A stretch of 51,309 nucleotides of DNA. It comes from Corallococcus sicarius (lineage in GTDB: Bacteria > Myxococcota > Myxococcia > Myxococcales > Myxococcaceae). The translations under genes were made by a program, and so were the position numbers. The stretch covers positions 1 to 51,309 of the forward strand of contig NZ_RAWG01000030.1 in NCBI RefSeq assembly GCF_003611735.1, given 5' to 3'. Below the pieces are notes generated by a model. The model saw nothing but the letters and a program-made list of their open reading frames with translations. It did not search any database and was not told where the DNA came from. Each line of letters opens with the position of its first letter. Within the stretch, counting starts at the first letter, position 1. Shown piece after piece: positions 16,628 through 24,483 of the stretch.

Positions 16628-17578
16628 TTACAGCTCGGAGGCGGCGGTCAGCGTGAAGGCCACGGACGCTTCCGCGCCGGAGCCCACGGTGGCCGTCGTC
16701 GGGTGGCCGGGCTCGCTCGTGAAGCTCACGCCCGCGGGGCCGACCAGGTCCACCGAGTAGGTGCCGGGCAGCAGGTACTTGAAGTCCGCCACGTAGACGC
16801 CGTTGGCGCCGGCGGTGAAGGCCATCGGCTCGCGGCCGCCGTCGGCGTTGACGAGGACGGCGGTGAAGTGGCTCAGCTGCACCTGCGCATCACCGATGAC
16901 GGGCAACTGCACGCCCGCGCCCAGCCGGAGCGTCACTTCCACGTTGCCGGAGAACTCCAGGTCCGCGCCCTTGATGACCGGGCCCATCACCCAACGGCCG
17001 GAGCCACCCGCGGCGCGGCCGAAGCTCTGGGACACGTCGAAGTCCACCAGGATGACCTTCTGGCCCCCGTCGCTGGTGACGGAGACGTCCGCGTCCTTGT
17101 CGAACTTCACCTTGAGGCCGGAGCTGGCGGCGCTCGGCATGTGCAACTCGCCGTCCACCTGGGTGCCCGGGGGCAGGCCCTCGTAGTTGGCGGAGGTGGA
17201 GTAGATGCGGCTGCCGCCGTCCTCCTTCACCTGCACGTAGCCGCCGGTGATGACGAAGCGCAGCTCGCGGTAGTTGCCGGTCGGAACCTCGACGTCCTTC
17301 ACCAGGTCCGCCGCGTCGTTGGCCAGCGTGAGCAGGTCGGTGGTGATGGGCTCGCTGCGCAGGACGACCTCGCCCTTGCCCTCGGCGCCCTCCTCACCGT
17401 CGACGCTGCCCTTCAGGTAGACCTTCGAGATGGTGACGACGGCCTTCTCGAACGTGTCGCCAGGAGCGTCGGTCAGCTTCACCGTCACGCGGCCGGTGGA
17501 GTCATTGCCACAGGCGGCGAGGCACAGCAGCCCCGTGGCCAGCAGGAGGGAAGAGGACAAGCGACGAAGGGAGGTCAT
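16628..17578 (-). CDS. DUF4382 domain-containing lipoprotein
   Basis: 316 aa from ATG 17578; the ribosome binding site is weak. The signal peptide ends in LCLAACG (lipobox, Cys near 23). The start of the mature part (GRVTVKLTDAPGDTFEKAVV then TISKVYLKG) is the DUF4382 signature, a beta-sandwich found in many secreted proteins. The C-terminal 90 residues form a second beta-rich domain with a carboxypeptidase-regulatory-like look (GTYSVDLVGPAGVSF). Anchored to a membrane, likely the outer one. Function unknown. Its upstream neighbour ends at 17690 with its own terminator, so it is probably transcribed separately. Confidence 0.85.
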   Translation of the reverse strand: MTSLRRLSSSLLLATGLLCLAACGNDSTGRVTVKLTDAPGDTFEKAVVTISKVYLKGSVDGEEGAEGKGEVVLRSEPITTDLLTLANDAADLVKDVEVPTGNYRELRFVITGGYVQVKEDGGSRIYSTSANYEGLPPGTQVDGELHMPSAASSGLKVKFDKDADVSVTSDGGQKVILVDFDVSQSFGRAAGGSGRWVMGPVIKGADLEFSGNVEVTLRLGAGVQLPVIGDAQVQLSHFTAVLVNADGGREPMAFTAGANGVYVADFKYLLPGTYSVDLVGPAGVSFTSEPGHPTTATVGSGAEASVAFTLTAASEL

Positions 17579-17640
17579 GGAATGGGCTCGGGGGATGCGC
17601 CGGGGCCTGGTCAGGCGCCCGGCTGGTATTGAACAGACAG

Positions 17641-17656
17641 AAGACCCGCCGGGGTC
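17641..17656 (-). terminator. Terminator after the Cys-rich small lipoprotein
   Basis: AGACCC / GCCG / GGGTCT stem-loop 33 bp after the minus-strand stop at 17690. On the minus strand the tail reads TCTGTCTGTTCAAT, which is T-rich for this genome. Confidence 0.5.
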
Positions 17657-17689
17657 TGTACCGGCCACGGCGGGATGAAAGGGATTGCT

Positions 17690-18190
17690 TCAGCCGATGA
17701 CCGGCCAGCAACCGCCTTCCTGGCACGTGAGGCCATTGCAGCAGGGAGCCCCCTCTTCGGCGTCGCACGCGGCGCCCTCGGGGAAGCACGCGGGGCCGGC
17801 ATCCACCGCGCCGCCCGTGCCAGCATCCACCGTGCCGGCATCCACCGTGCCGGCGTCCCCACTGCCCACTCCGCCGTCGGTGGGCGTCTCGCCTTCGCAG
17901 GCGCCCACGGTGTCGCCATGGCGCAGGTGTGCCTGCACCGCGGGCAGGCCCACCACGAGGGTGTGCGCGTTGGCGGGGTTGCCGGGCGGGATGTGGCAGA
18001 TGGTGGCGCGCAGCGCGCCGCCCGGGCCTTCGCCTTCGTCCGTGGCGGGGGCTTCCGCCTCCGCGCTGCCCAGGTTGTCGCCGTCCGTGCCGAGCAGCGT
18101 GTCGGACTCGCTGGAGCTACCGCAGCCAACGAACAACAGTGCGCACAACGCCATCTTCAGCGCGGACGAAGAAGCCGACAGGTTTCGCAT
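17690..18190 (-). CDS. Small Cys-rich lipoprotein with V-D-A-G repeats
   Basis: 166 aa from ATG 18190, with GGAGGA 6 nt upstream. The lipobox is LLFVGC (Cys near 23). A conserved block (ICHIPPGNPANAHTLVVG then HLRHGDTVGAC) is found in many secreted and adhesin-like proteins; a T-V-D-A-G repeat linker follows, and the end has six Cys in a knot-like pattern (C-F-P-E-G-A-A-C, CC, C, C). Probably a disulfide-rich surface protein. No enzymatic motif. The 15-bp DNA repeat at 17817-17861 encodes the linker. Confidence 0.75.
   Translation of the reverse strand: MRNLSASSSALKMALCALLFVGCGSSSESDTLLGTDGDNLGSAEAEAPATDEGEGPGGALRATICHIPPGNPANAHTLVVGLPAVQAHLRHGDTVGACEGETPTDGGVGSGDAGTVDAGTVDAGTGGAVDAGPACFPEGAACDAEEGAPCCNGLTCQEGGCWPVIG
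17817..17861. repeat. Tandem 15-bp repeat, about 3 copies, in the lipoprotein linker
   Basis: Units GTGCCAGCATCCACC, GTGCCGGCATCCACC and GTGCCGGCGTCCCCA. On the minus strand they encode the V-D-A-G-T linker. Being in frame, copy-number change would lengthen or shorten the linker without a frameshift. Confidence 0.75.
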
Positions 18191-18343
18191 GGGAATCCTC
18201 CAGGTGAGTGGAACCGCCTTCACCTCCCCGGTCCGAGCGGAGGCGCCCCCTGGAGAAAGACCTGGTTGGGGAGCGAACGGCCACGGCCCTGAAGCGACTT
18301 TCCGGGCTGACACGCTCAGCTCACGGCGGGACGCACCGGGCGT

Positions 18344-18355
18344 CCACGTACGTGG
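18344..18355. promoter_or_regulatory. 12-bp perfect palindrome CCACGTACGTGG
   Basis: Lies 5 bp beyond the stop of the lipoprotein gene at 18360 and about 155 bp upstream of the start at 18190. It is short for a terminator (no loop) and could be an operator for the small lipoprotein. No matching copy was noticed elsewhere in the window. Confidence 0.3.
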
Positions 18356-18359
18356 CACC

Positions 18360-19274
18360 CTACTGGCGGTAGGCCTGACAGGTGGTGGTGTGTGCGGGAT
18401 CCGGAAGGCAGCGCTCCTGCTGACACGTGAAGCCCATGTCGCACGGGGGCCTGCCACTGCCGCACTTCGCCACGCACGCCATCTCGTCGCCGGGCACGTC
18501 CTCGCAACGCGTGTCCTCGGCGCACTGCCAGTTGCCGTTGCAGGAGGCGCACTGCGGGCCCGGCCCTTCGCAGCGGAAGCCGCGGCAGACGAGCGGCGAG
18601 CCGCACGCGCTGTCATCCAGGCACTCCACGCACTTGCCGTTCGGCGCGCACACGCTGTCGTTCGCGCAGCCCGTCTGCGCGCAGCCCTTGCCCGCGTAGG
18701 CCTCGTCCGGCAGCAGCTCCACCTTCAGCAGCTTCTGCTGGCCTCCGCCCACGCAGTCCAGGAGGGAGCGCTTGGGAAAGTCCGGCGCGGAGATGCTCAG
18801 CGTGTAGCAGCCGTCCGGCAGGGGGCCCACGCGCCGGTTGCCGTCGTCGTCGAGCGGCAGGTCCGCGAGGGGCGTGTCGTCCACGGACGCCTGCCCCTGC
18901 TTGATCTTCAGGTTGCCCCGGGCGCGCACCTTCACGGAGAGGGTGCTGGCGGGGCCGGGCTCCACGTCCGCCACCTCCACGGACTGACCGCCCTGCACCG
19001 TGAGCGGCACGCGCGCGGCCTTGTCCGCCGCGGCCACGATGAACAGCTCCGCGGGGCCGGCGGGCACGTCGTGCAGCGTGAAGCGCCCGTCCGCGTCCAC
19101 GGTGGCGCGCACGTCGGGCGCGCCCATCACGGACACCACGGCCACGGCGGGGTCGAACTGCGTCAGCCGCCCGTGCACGGTGCCCGCCTGGAACGGCGCG
19201 TTGTCCAGGCTGCCGCAGGCGGCGAGCCCCAGCGCGAGCAGCGTCAGAGGGAGGCGCGAAATGGAATGGCGCAT
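18360..19274 (-). CDS. Lipoprotein with carboxypeptidase-regulatory-like N-terminus and Cys-rich C-terminus
   Basis: 304 aa from ATG 19274, whose ATGA overlaps the stop of the caspase-fold gene, so the two are coupled. The lipobox is LGLAACG (Cys near 20). Residues 30-190 form beta-rich domains (TVHGRLTQFDP, VDADGRFTLHDVPAG, a CarboxypepD_reg-like pattern). The last 110 residues hold about 20 Cys in C-x-x-C-C/E-G-F-type repeats (CVECLDDSACGSPLVCRGF), as in Dickkopf or EGF-like repeats of myxobacterial surface proteins. Role unknown; operon position suggests it works with the sigma/anti-sigma/caspase genes. Confidence 0.8.
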   Translation of the reverse strand: MRHSISRLPLTLLALGLAACGSLDNAPFQAGTVHGRLTQFDPAVAVVSVMGAPDVRATVDADGRFTLHDVPAGPAELFIVAAADKAARVPLTVQGGQSVEVADVEPGPASTLSVKVRARGNLKIKQGQASVDDTPLADLPLDDDGNRRVGPLPDGCYTLSISAPDFPKRSLLDCVGGGQQKLLKVELLPDEAYAGKGCAQTGCANDSVCAPNGKCVECLDDSACGSPLVCRGFRCEGPGPQCASCNGNWQCAEDTRCEDVPGDEMACVAKCGSGRPPCDMGFTCQQERCLPDPAHTTTCQAYRQ

Positions 19275-20920
19275 CAGAAGCGGTACCCCACGCCGGCGTG
19301 GCCGCCGAGGAAACCCACCGCCTGTCCCCGGGAGTCCACCACCACGTACGTCAGCAGGAGCTGCGACTGGGCCGTCAGCTCCAACCGCTCGCCCAGGCGC
19401 ACCGCCAGCCCGGCCACCACGCCGGGACTCACGGTGAAGTAACGCTGGCCTCCGGAGAAGGCCTCCACGTCAAAAGACCTGCGCAGGTACAGCGCGGCCA
19501 CACGCGGCCCGGCGAAAAGCGTCAGCCGCTCCCAACGCCACAGGTACGGCGCCGCCACACCCAGCGTGAGCGCCGTGTAGCCGAAGGGCACCTCGCTGCC
19601 GGGGGCCACCTGGAGCGTGCGGTTGCCCCGGCCGAAGCCCACGTCCACCATCAGGCCCAGGTTTTCGAGCGGGACGTCCTCCAGCCGGAGCACCACCCCC
19701 ACCTGGGGCGCCGCGGGCAGCACGTCGCGCCGGCTCTGGGCGTCCGCGAAGGACACCATGCCGCCCACGAGCGACAGCGAGCGCCGGGGAATGGCCTCCG
19801 ACAGCAGCTGCTCCAGCGGCAGGCGCTGGCCCTGCATCACGTTGACGTCACGCCGCACGAGGACGGTGTCGCCCTTGGTGAGCTCCACGGTGCGCCTGCC
19901 CGGGCCCACCGCGGTGCCGCCCGGCAATTCCAGGCGCGGCTCGCCGTCCACCTTGAGCGTGAAGCCGTCCAGGCGCGGGTTGTAGGAGAACATCTCCGGC
20001 TGGCCCGCCCGGTCGATGCGGCCCGCGAGGATGACCGGATCCGCGCCCACCTCCAGGATCTCCGCCGACGGCCGCTGCCGGCCCTCGGTGAAGGCGAAGG
20101 TGCGGCGGCGCGAGAAGTCATGCGCCTCCGTGGCCGTCACCGCGCCGTCGCCGTTGCGGTCCGCGGCGCCGCCCAGCCCCTCCACGAGGAAGTGCGTGTA
20201 GATGTCGTTGCGAAGGCTGTCGTCCTCGCGCGCCGTCTCGCCCCAGTCGCTCGCGGCGAACACCATGGAGGCCCGGGAGGACTCCTCCAGCGGGCGCGCG
20301 TAGAAGCCGGACTTGATGCCGGCCAGCTCCGCCTCCAGCTCGCGGGGCAGCAGCGACTTGCCGCTGCCGCTGTGGCACGTGGCCAGCACCAGCAGCCGCC
20401 GCCGGCTGGGCAGCTGTTCGAACTCCAGCTTCAGCGCGTCCATGGAGAGCGCCGTCTGGGGGATGTCGCGGTAGGACGCGTCCCGGGTGACCAGGTAGCG
20501 CGTCAGTTCGCCCCGGACATCGCGCGCGAGCGTGCCGTGCGCGGACAGGTACACCACCACCACGTCGTCGGGCCGGGTGGCCTCGCGCCGCAGCTGCCGC
20601 AGGGCCGCGAGGATGGCCTCCTTCGTCGTCTCCTCCGGGCGCGTGAGCACGCGCACCTGGTCGAAGTGGCCGCGCGTGGGGTCCTTCAGCACGGCCCCCA
20701 GGTCGATGGCGTCCTTGGCGGAGAAGCGCAGGTCGCGCCACCGGGGGTCGTCAAACGCGGACACGCCCACGAGCAGCGCGAGCCGCCGGGGCGTGTAGGC
20801 GCGCGACAGGTCGGATTCCGCGAGCCGGAGCGGCACGAGGCCGCCCTTGTCACCGGACGTGGCGGATGGGCCCGCGCAGGCGGTGAGGGCAGCGAGCAGG
20901 AGGAAGAGGAGTCGCGTCAC
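19274..20920 (-). CDS. Caspase-fold (peptidase C14) lipoprotein with C-terminal barrel-like region
   Basis: 548 aa from GTG 20920, overlapping the upstream stop by 4 nt (GTGA). The lipobox is ALTAC (Cys15). The peptidase domain has the C14 core: LALLVGVSAFDDP, catalytic His128 in VVVYLSAHG and Cys182 in LVLATCHSG. It is therefore predicted active, and as a lipoprotein it would act outside the cytoplasm. A DRNGDGAVTATEAHDF segment near residue 255 looks like an EF-hand Ca site. A PEGA-like stretch follows, and the C-terminal 150 residues have alternating beta strands ending in aromatic-F (GVGYRF), as in outer-membrane barrels. It is the third gene of a sigma/anti-sigma operon. Confidence 0.88.
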   Translation of the reverse strand: MTRLLFLLLAALTACAGPSATSGDKGGLVPLRLAESDLSRAYTPRRLALLVGVSAFDDPRWRDLRFSAKDAIDLGAVLKDPTRGHFDQVRVLTRPEETTKEAILAALRQLRREATRPDDVVVVYLSAHGTLARDVRGELTRYLVTRDASYRDIPQTALSMDALKLEFEQLPSRRRLLVLATCHSGSGKSLLPRELEAELAGIKSGFYARPLEESSRASMVFAASDWGETAREDDSLRNDIYTHFLVEGLGGAADRNGDGAVTATEAHDFSRRRTFAFTEGRQRPSAEILEVGADPVILAGRIDRAGQPEMFSYNPRLDGFTLKVDGEPRLELPGGTAVGPGRRTVELTKGDTVLVRRDVNVMQGQRLPLEQLLSEAIPRRSLSLVGGMVSFADAQSRRDVLPAAPQVGVVLRLEDVPLENLGLMVDVGFGRGNRTLQVAPGSEVPFGYTALTLGVAAPYLWRWERLTLFAGPRVAALYLRRSFDVEAFSGGQRYFTVSPGVVAGLAVRLGERLELTAQSQLLLTYVVVDSRGQAVGFLGGHAGVGYRF

Positions 20921-21720
20921 GGTTGGCGCGAAGTCTGACCTGTCTGGACGCGCACGTCGAACCGGGACACCGTCCCCGGGCGCGAGTCCGAAGCTTCATC
21001 CGTCCCCAGGGCCGCGAGCGCGTCCGCCTCCGTGGCCGGCTCCCAGGCCGCGAAGGCGACCAGCACCAGGGCGAGCGGGCCCTCGTCCGTCTCCAGGCTC
21101 ACGCCCGCCAGGCCCTCCGGCCCCGCCAGGTCGTGCGTCCCGGCCTCCAGGGGGAAGTGCCCCAGGAGCTCCGGCGGCTGGTTCTCCCGCTGCTGGTAGA
21201 GCAGCGCGGTGCCGGACTCGGTGGCGTGGTAGCGCACGAGCAGCACCTCGTCCTTGGAGACCGTGGCGCCCGGGTCCAGCCGGCGCAGCCCGCCGTCCAC
21301 GCCCCGGGCCACGACGGCCAGCTCCAGCGAGATGCGGCCTGAACCCTTCAGGTTCTCCGGGGACAGGTCCCGGGTGGCGCCCGGGCCCTTCACGAGGGGG
21401 ACCATCACCACCATCACCACGGAGGCCGCGAGCGCTCCCGCCATCCAGCCCCAGTACCGGGCCGGGGGCGCGGCGAAGCGCCGGGGCGGGGCAGGACGGC
21501 GCAGGGGGATGACAGGGGCGGTGTCCTCTTCGGCCGCCGCGTCCGCGGGAGCGAGCTGGAGCAGGAGGGCATCCACCCGCCCGTCGAGCGGATCCGTGTG
21601 CGTGGCGAGGAAGGTCTCACAGGCCTCGCAGGGCGAGGCCAGGTGCTCACGGAACCAGGCGACGGCTTCGGGCTCGCGGTCCGCGAGGTCGCGCATCACG
21701 GCGGTATCCAGGTGTCTCAT
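20917..21720 (-). CDS. Membrane anti-sigma-like protein with degenerate zinc finger
   Basis: 267 aa from ATG 21720, only 3 nt after the sigma gene stop. The first 40 residues carry WFREHLASPCEACETF, an H-x4-C-x2-C variant (H26, C31, C34) of the ZAS zinc finger, one residue longer than usual. One TM helix spans about residues 89-110. The rest is a periplasmic domain (GSGRISLELAVVARG, YHATESGTALLYQQ) resembling DUF4384-type sensor regions. It is placed to bind the sigma factor encoded just upstream and to receive an envelope signal. It overlaps the caspase-fold gene by 4 nt. Confidence 0.8.
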   Translation of the reverse strand: MRHLDTAVMRDLADREPEAVAWFREHLASPCEACETFLATHTDPLDGRVDALLLQLAPADAAAEEDTAPVIPLRRPAPPRRFAAPPARYWGWMAGALAASVVMVVMVPLVKGPGATRDLSPENLKGSGRISLELAVVARGVDGGLRRLDPGATVSKDEVLLVRYHATESGTALLYQQRENQPPELLGHFPLEAGTHDLAGPEGLAGVSLETDEGPLALVLVAFAAWEPATEADALAALGTDEASDSRPGTVSRFDVRVQTGQTSRQP

Positions 21721-21723
21721 AAG

Positions 21724-22335
21724 TCATTCCCACCGTCCGGCGAGCACCCGTTGGAGGAGCTCCCGCTTGATGCGCCCACGAAACCGGTCCAACCGCATGG
21801 TGACCGTGCTCTTGCCCACGCCGAGCTGCTCGGCGATCTCCCGCGCCGTGAGCTGCCCCTCGATGTAGAAAAGCTGCACGGTCTTCTTCTCCTCGCCTTC
21901 GGGCAGCTCGGCGATGAGTTGCCGCACCACCGCGATGTCGCGCTCCACCTGGAGCGCGGACGGCAGCGCCGGGACCGTCTCCGGCTCCGGATCCGCCAGG
22001 TCCTCTTCCATCCGCTGCAGGGCGTTGCGGCGCTCCAGCCGCGTACGAGCACGGTTGCGCGCAATGGTCAGCAGCCACGGGGTGAAGGCGCTGGCCTCCT
22101 TCAGCCGGGGAAGCCCCCGAAAGGCCCGGACGTAGGACTCCTGCAGCACGTCCTCCACCTCATCGGCATCCAATGTGCCGAAACCCGCGACCAGCCGCGC
22201 CACCATGGGCCGCGTGCTCCGGTACAGCTCGCTGAAGGCGGACGACTCCCCCTGCGTCGCACGCCGTACCTGGTCCGTGACTGCGTTTGTTTCACCCACC
22301 TGCCTGGAAGACCTCCCCCTGAGCGAATCGGCCAC
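21724..22335 (-). CDS. RNA polymerase ECF-type sigma factor
   Basis: 203 aa. GTG 22335 is preceded by GAGGAAG at about 11 nt; starts further in are possible. Region 2 is clear (YVRAFRGLPRLKEASAFTPW and LLTIARNRARTRLERR). Region 4 has a helix-turn-helix (QLTAREIAEQLGVGKSTVTMRLDRFRGRIKREL). It is the first gene of a tightly packed operon: sigma, anti-sigma-like, caspase-fold lipoprotein, Cys-rich lipoprotein. Standard ECF logic implies membrane-signal release of the sigma factor; target promoters are unknown. Confidence 0.9.
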   Translation of the reverse strand: MADSLRGRSSRQVGETNAVTDQVRRATQGESSAFSELYRSTRPMVARLVAGFGTLDADEVEDVLQESYVRAFRGLPRLKEASAFTPWLLTIARNRARTRLERRNALQRMEEDLADPEPETVPALPSALQVERDIAVVRQLIAELPEGEEKKTVQLFYIEGQLTAREIAEQLGVGKSTVTMRLDRFRGRIKRELLQRVLAGRWE

Positions 22336-22363
22336 AGGTCTGGATTCTTCCTCGCACGGCGGA

Positions 22364-22388
22364 CCGGGTGGGAGGATTCACCACCCGG
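22364..22388 (-). terminator. Hairpin between the sorbosone-dehydrogenase-like gene and the sigma operon
   Basis: CCGGGTGG and CCACCCGG with a 9-nt loop, 26 bp after the stop at 22414 and 29 bp before the sigma start. No T tract follows, so it may be a terminator or part of the sigma gene leader. Confidence 0.35.
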
Positions 22389-22413
22389 GCGGCGGGGGGA
22401 GCCGTGCTGACGG

Positions 22414-23178
22414 TCAGGGCTTCGCGGACACCTTCCACAGGGTGTTGCTGGCGTCGTCCGCGACCAGCAGCGCGCCGTCGGGCAGCAGCGTGATGCCGAC
22501 GGGCCGGCCGTACACCTGGGCCTGGGCCGCGTCCGCGATGAACCCCGTGAGGAAGTCCTCCGGCGGTCCGGAAGGCCGGCCGTTCGCGAAGGGGACGAAG
22601 ACGACCTTGTAGCCGGACAGCTCCGAGCGGTTCCACGAGCCGTGCTGCCCGATGAACGCACCGCCCTGGAACCGCTTCGGGAAGGCCTGCGCCTCGTAGA
22701 ACGCCAGCCCGAGCGACGCGGTGTGCGCGCCCAGCGCCACGTCCGGCACGAGCGTCTGCTTCACCAGGTCCGGCCGCTGGCCCGCCAAGCGGGGATCCTC
22801 GTTCGCGCCGAAGTAGGCGAAGGGCCAGCCGTAGAAGCCGCCGTCCTCCACGTGGGTGAGGTAGTCCGGCACCAGGTCCTCGCCCAGGTCGTCGCGCTCG
22901 TTCACGACCGTCCACAGCACGCGTGTGCCCGGCGCCCAGCCCATGCCCACCGGGTTGCGCAGGCCGCTGGCGAAGCGCGTCACCTCGAAGCCCTCCGGGG
23001 CCAGGGGCCGCTTGCCCTCGGGCCACCCGACGACCGAGCTGTAGCGCTTGACCTTGAAGCCGGGGTCCGGCGCGGGGAGTGCGTGGGAGGGCTCCGGCGG
23101 CGGGGTGGAGCGGTGCGCGCAGTCCGCCAGGAGCAGCGCGGCCGTCACGCAGAGCGAGAGTCGGGGGAGCACGGTCAT
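22414..23178 (-). CDS. PQQ-dependent sorbosone/glucose dehydrogenase-like lipoprotein, internally deleted
   Basis: 254 aa from ATG 23178. The signal peptide ends in LLADCA (possible lipobox). The C-terminal 180 residues match the end of L-sorbosone dehydrogenase-type beta-propellers (GLRNPVGMGW, LWTVVNERDDLGEDLVPDYLT, GAHTASLGLAFYE, FIGQHGSWNRS). Full-length family members are about 400-440 residues. Here the segment WPEGKRPLAPEGFEVTRFAS, which normally opens the propeller, joins directly to the GLRNPVG blade, removing about 150-190 residues in frame. Part of the PQQ-binding propeller is missing, so activity is doubtful. The frame is otherwise undamaged. Confidence 0.75.
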   Translation of the reverse strand: MTVLPRLSLCVTAALLLADCAHRSTPPPEPSHALPAPDPGFKVKRYSSVVGWPEGKRPLAPEGFEVTRFASGLRNPVGMGWAPGTRVLWTVVNERDDLGEDLVPDYLTHVEDGGFYGWPFAYFGANEDPRLAGQRPDLVKQTLVPDVALGAHTASLGLAFYEAQAFPKRFQGGAFIGQHGSWNRSELSGYKVVFVPFANGRPSGPPEDFLTGFIADAAQAQVYGRPVGITLLPDGALLVADDASNTLWKVSAKP

Positions 23179-23299
23179 GCCTGGTTTTCTACGGACACCC
23201 CTCCCTCCCAGGCGATGGCAGGCTGCCGGACCGCGCGCCCGGGTGTTGAGTTGTGGGAAGCGCGGCCGGCGGCTGGCTCAGCGCAGGACATGGGCCCGC

Positions 23300-24469
23300 T
23301 CAGGCCGTGAAGACAGCCCGCACGCAGCCATCCTCCTTCTTCTTGAAGATCTCATAGCCCCTGGGCGAGTCCTCCAGCGGGAAGCGGTGCGTGGCGAGGA
23401 AGGACGGATCCAATTCGCCCTTCACCACGTGCTCCAGCAGGCGCGGCACGTACTTCTGCCCGTGCTGCTGCGCGGTGCGCAGCGTGAGCCCCTTGTTGAT
23501 GATGGCGCCCAGGGGGAACTTGTCCATCAGGCCGTACACGCCCAGCACGGACAGCGTGCCGCCCTTGCGGCAGGAGAGGATGGCCTCGCGAAGGGCCTGC
23601 CCGCGGTCCGAGTGCAGGTGCAGCGCCTGCTTCGCGCGATCATAGGCATGGCCCGGTCCGGTGCCATGGGCCTCCATGCCCACCGCGTCGATGCACGCAT
23701 CCGGCCCCCGGCCGCCCGTCATCTCGCGCAGGGTGTCCACCACGCTCTCCACCTGGCTGTAGTCCACGGTCTCCGCGCCGACGAACTTCCGTGCCATGGC
23801 CAGGCGCTCCGGGAAGCGGTCCACGACGATGACCCGCTCCGCGCCCATCAGGTAGGCGCTGCGGGTGGCCATCATCCCCACGCCGCCCGCGCCCCACACG
23901 GCGATGGTGGCGCCCGGTTGGATGTCGCAGAACTCCGCGCCCATGTAGCCCGTGGGCGCCGCGTCGGAGAGGAAGATGACCTGCTCGTCGCGCAGGCCCT
24001 CCGGCACGAGGAAGCAGTCGTTGTCGGCGTAGGGCACCCGGACGTACTGCGCGTGGGCGCCCGCGTAGCCACCGAAGGCGTGCGTGTAGCCGTAGATGCC
24101 GGCGGTGGGTTGGCCGAACGCCACCTGCTGGTATTCGGGCTTGGGGTTGGTGTTGTCACACAGCGAGTAGAGGTTGTGTTCGCAATACCAGCAGTTGCCG
24201 CAGACGATGAACGAGGGGACCACCACGCGGTCCCCCTTCTTCACCTTCTTCACGTCGCGTCCCACGTCCTCGACCACGCCCATGAACTCATGGCCGATGA
24301 TGTCGCCCGCCTTCATCGTCGGGAGGTACCCGTCGATGAAGTGCAAATCCGAGCCGCACGTGGTCGACAGGGTGACGCGCAGGATGACGTCGTGCGGGTT
24401 GACGATCTCCGGATCCGGCACGGTCTCCACGCGCAGGTCATTCACTCCATTCCAGCACAGGGCTCGCAT
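23300..24469 (-). CDS. Zinc-dependent alcohol dehydrogenase (MDR family)
   Basis: 389 aa from ATG 24469 with GAGGAGGA 7 nt upstream. Catalytic zinc ligands are in TTCGSDLHFIDG and GHEF. The structural zinc loop has four Cys (CGNCWYCEHNLYSLC). The Rossmann motif is AVWGAGGVGMMA. The 30-residue stretch after the structural zinc loop (around GYTHAFGGYAGAHAQYVRVP) marks the glutathione-independent formaldehyde dehydrogenase-like subgroup. It is preceded by an SRPBCC gene 14 bp away, a pairing I recall from several proteobacteria. Substrate unknown. Confidence 0.92.
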   Translation of the reverse strand: MRALCWNGVNDLRVETVPDPEIVNPHDVILRVTLSTTCGSDLHFIDGYLPTMKAGDIIGHEFMGVVEDVGRDVKKVKKGDRVVVPSFIVCGNCWYCEHNLYSLCDNTNPKPEYQQVAFGQPTAGIYGYTHAFGGYAGAHAQYVRVPYADNDCFLVPEGLRDEQVIFLSDAAPTGYMGAEFCDIQPGATIAVWGAGGVGMMATRSAYLMGAERVIVVDRFPERLAMARKFVGAETVDYSQVESVVDTLREMTGGRGPDACIDAVGMEAHGTGPGHAYDRAKQALHLHSDRGQALREAILSCRKGGTLSVLGVYGLMDKFPLGAIINKGLTLRTAQQHGQKYVPRLLEHVVKGELDPSFLATHRFPLEDSPRGYEIFKKKEDGCVRAVFTA

Positions 24470-24483
24470 GGGCTTGTCCTCCT

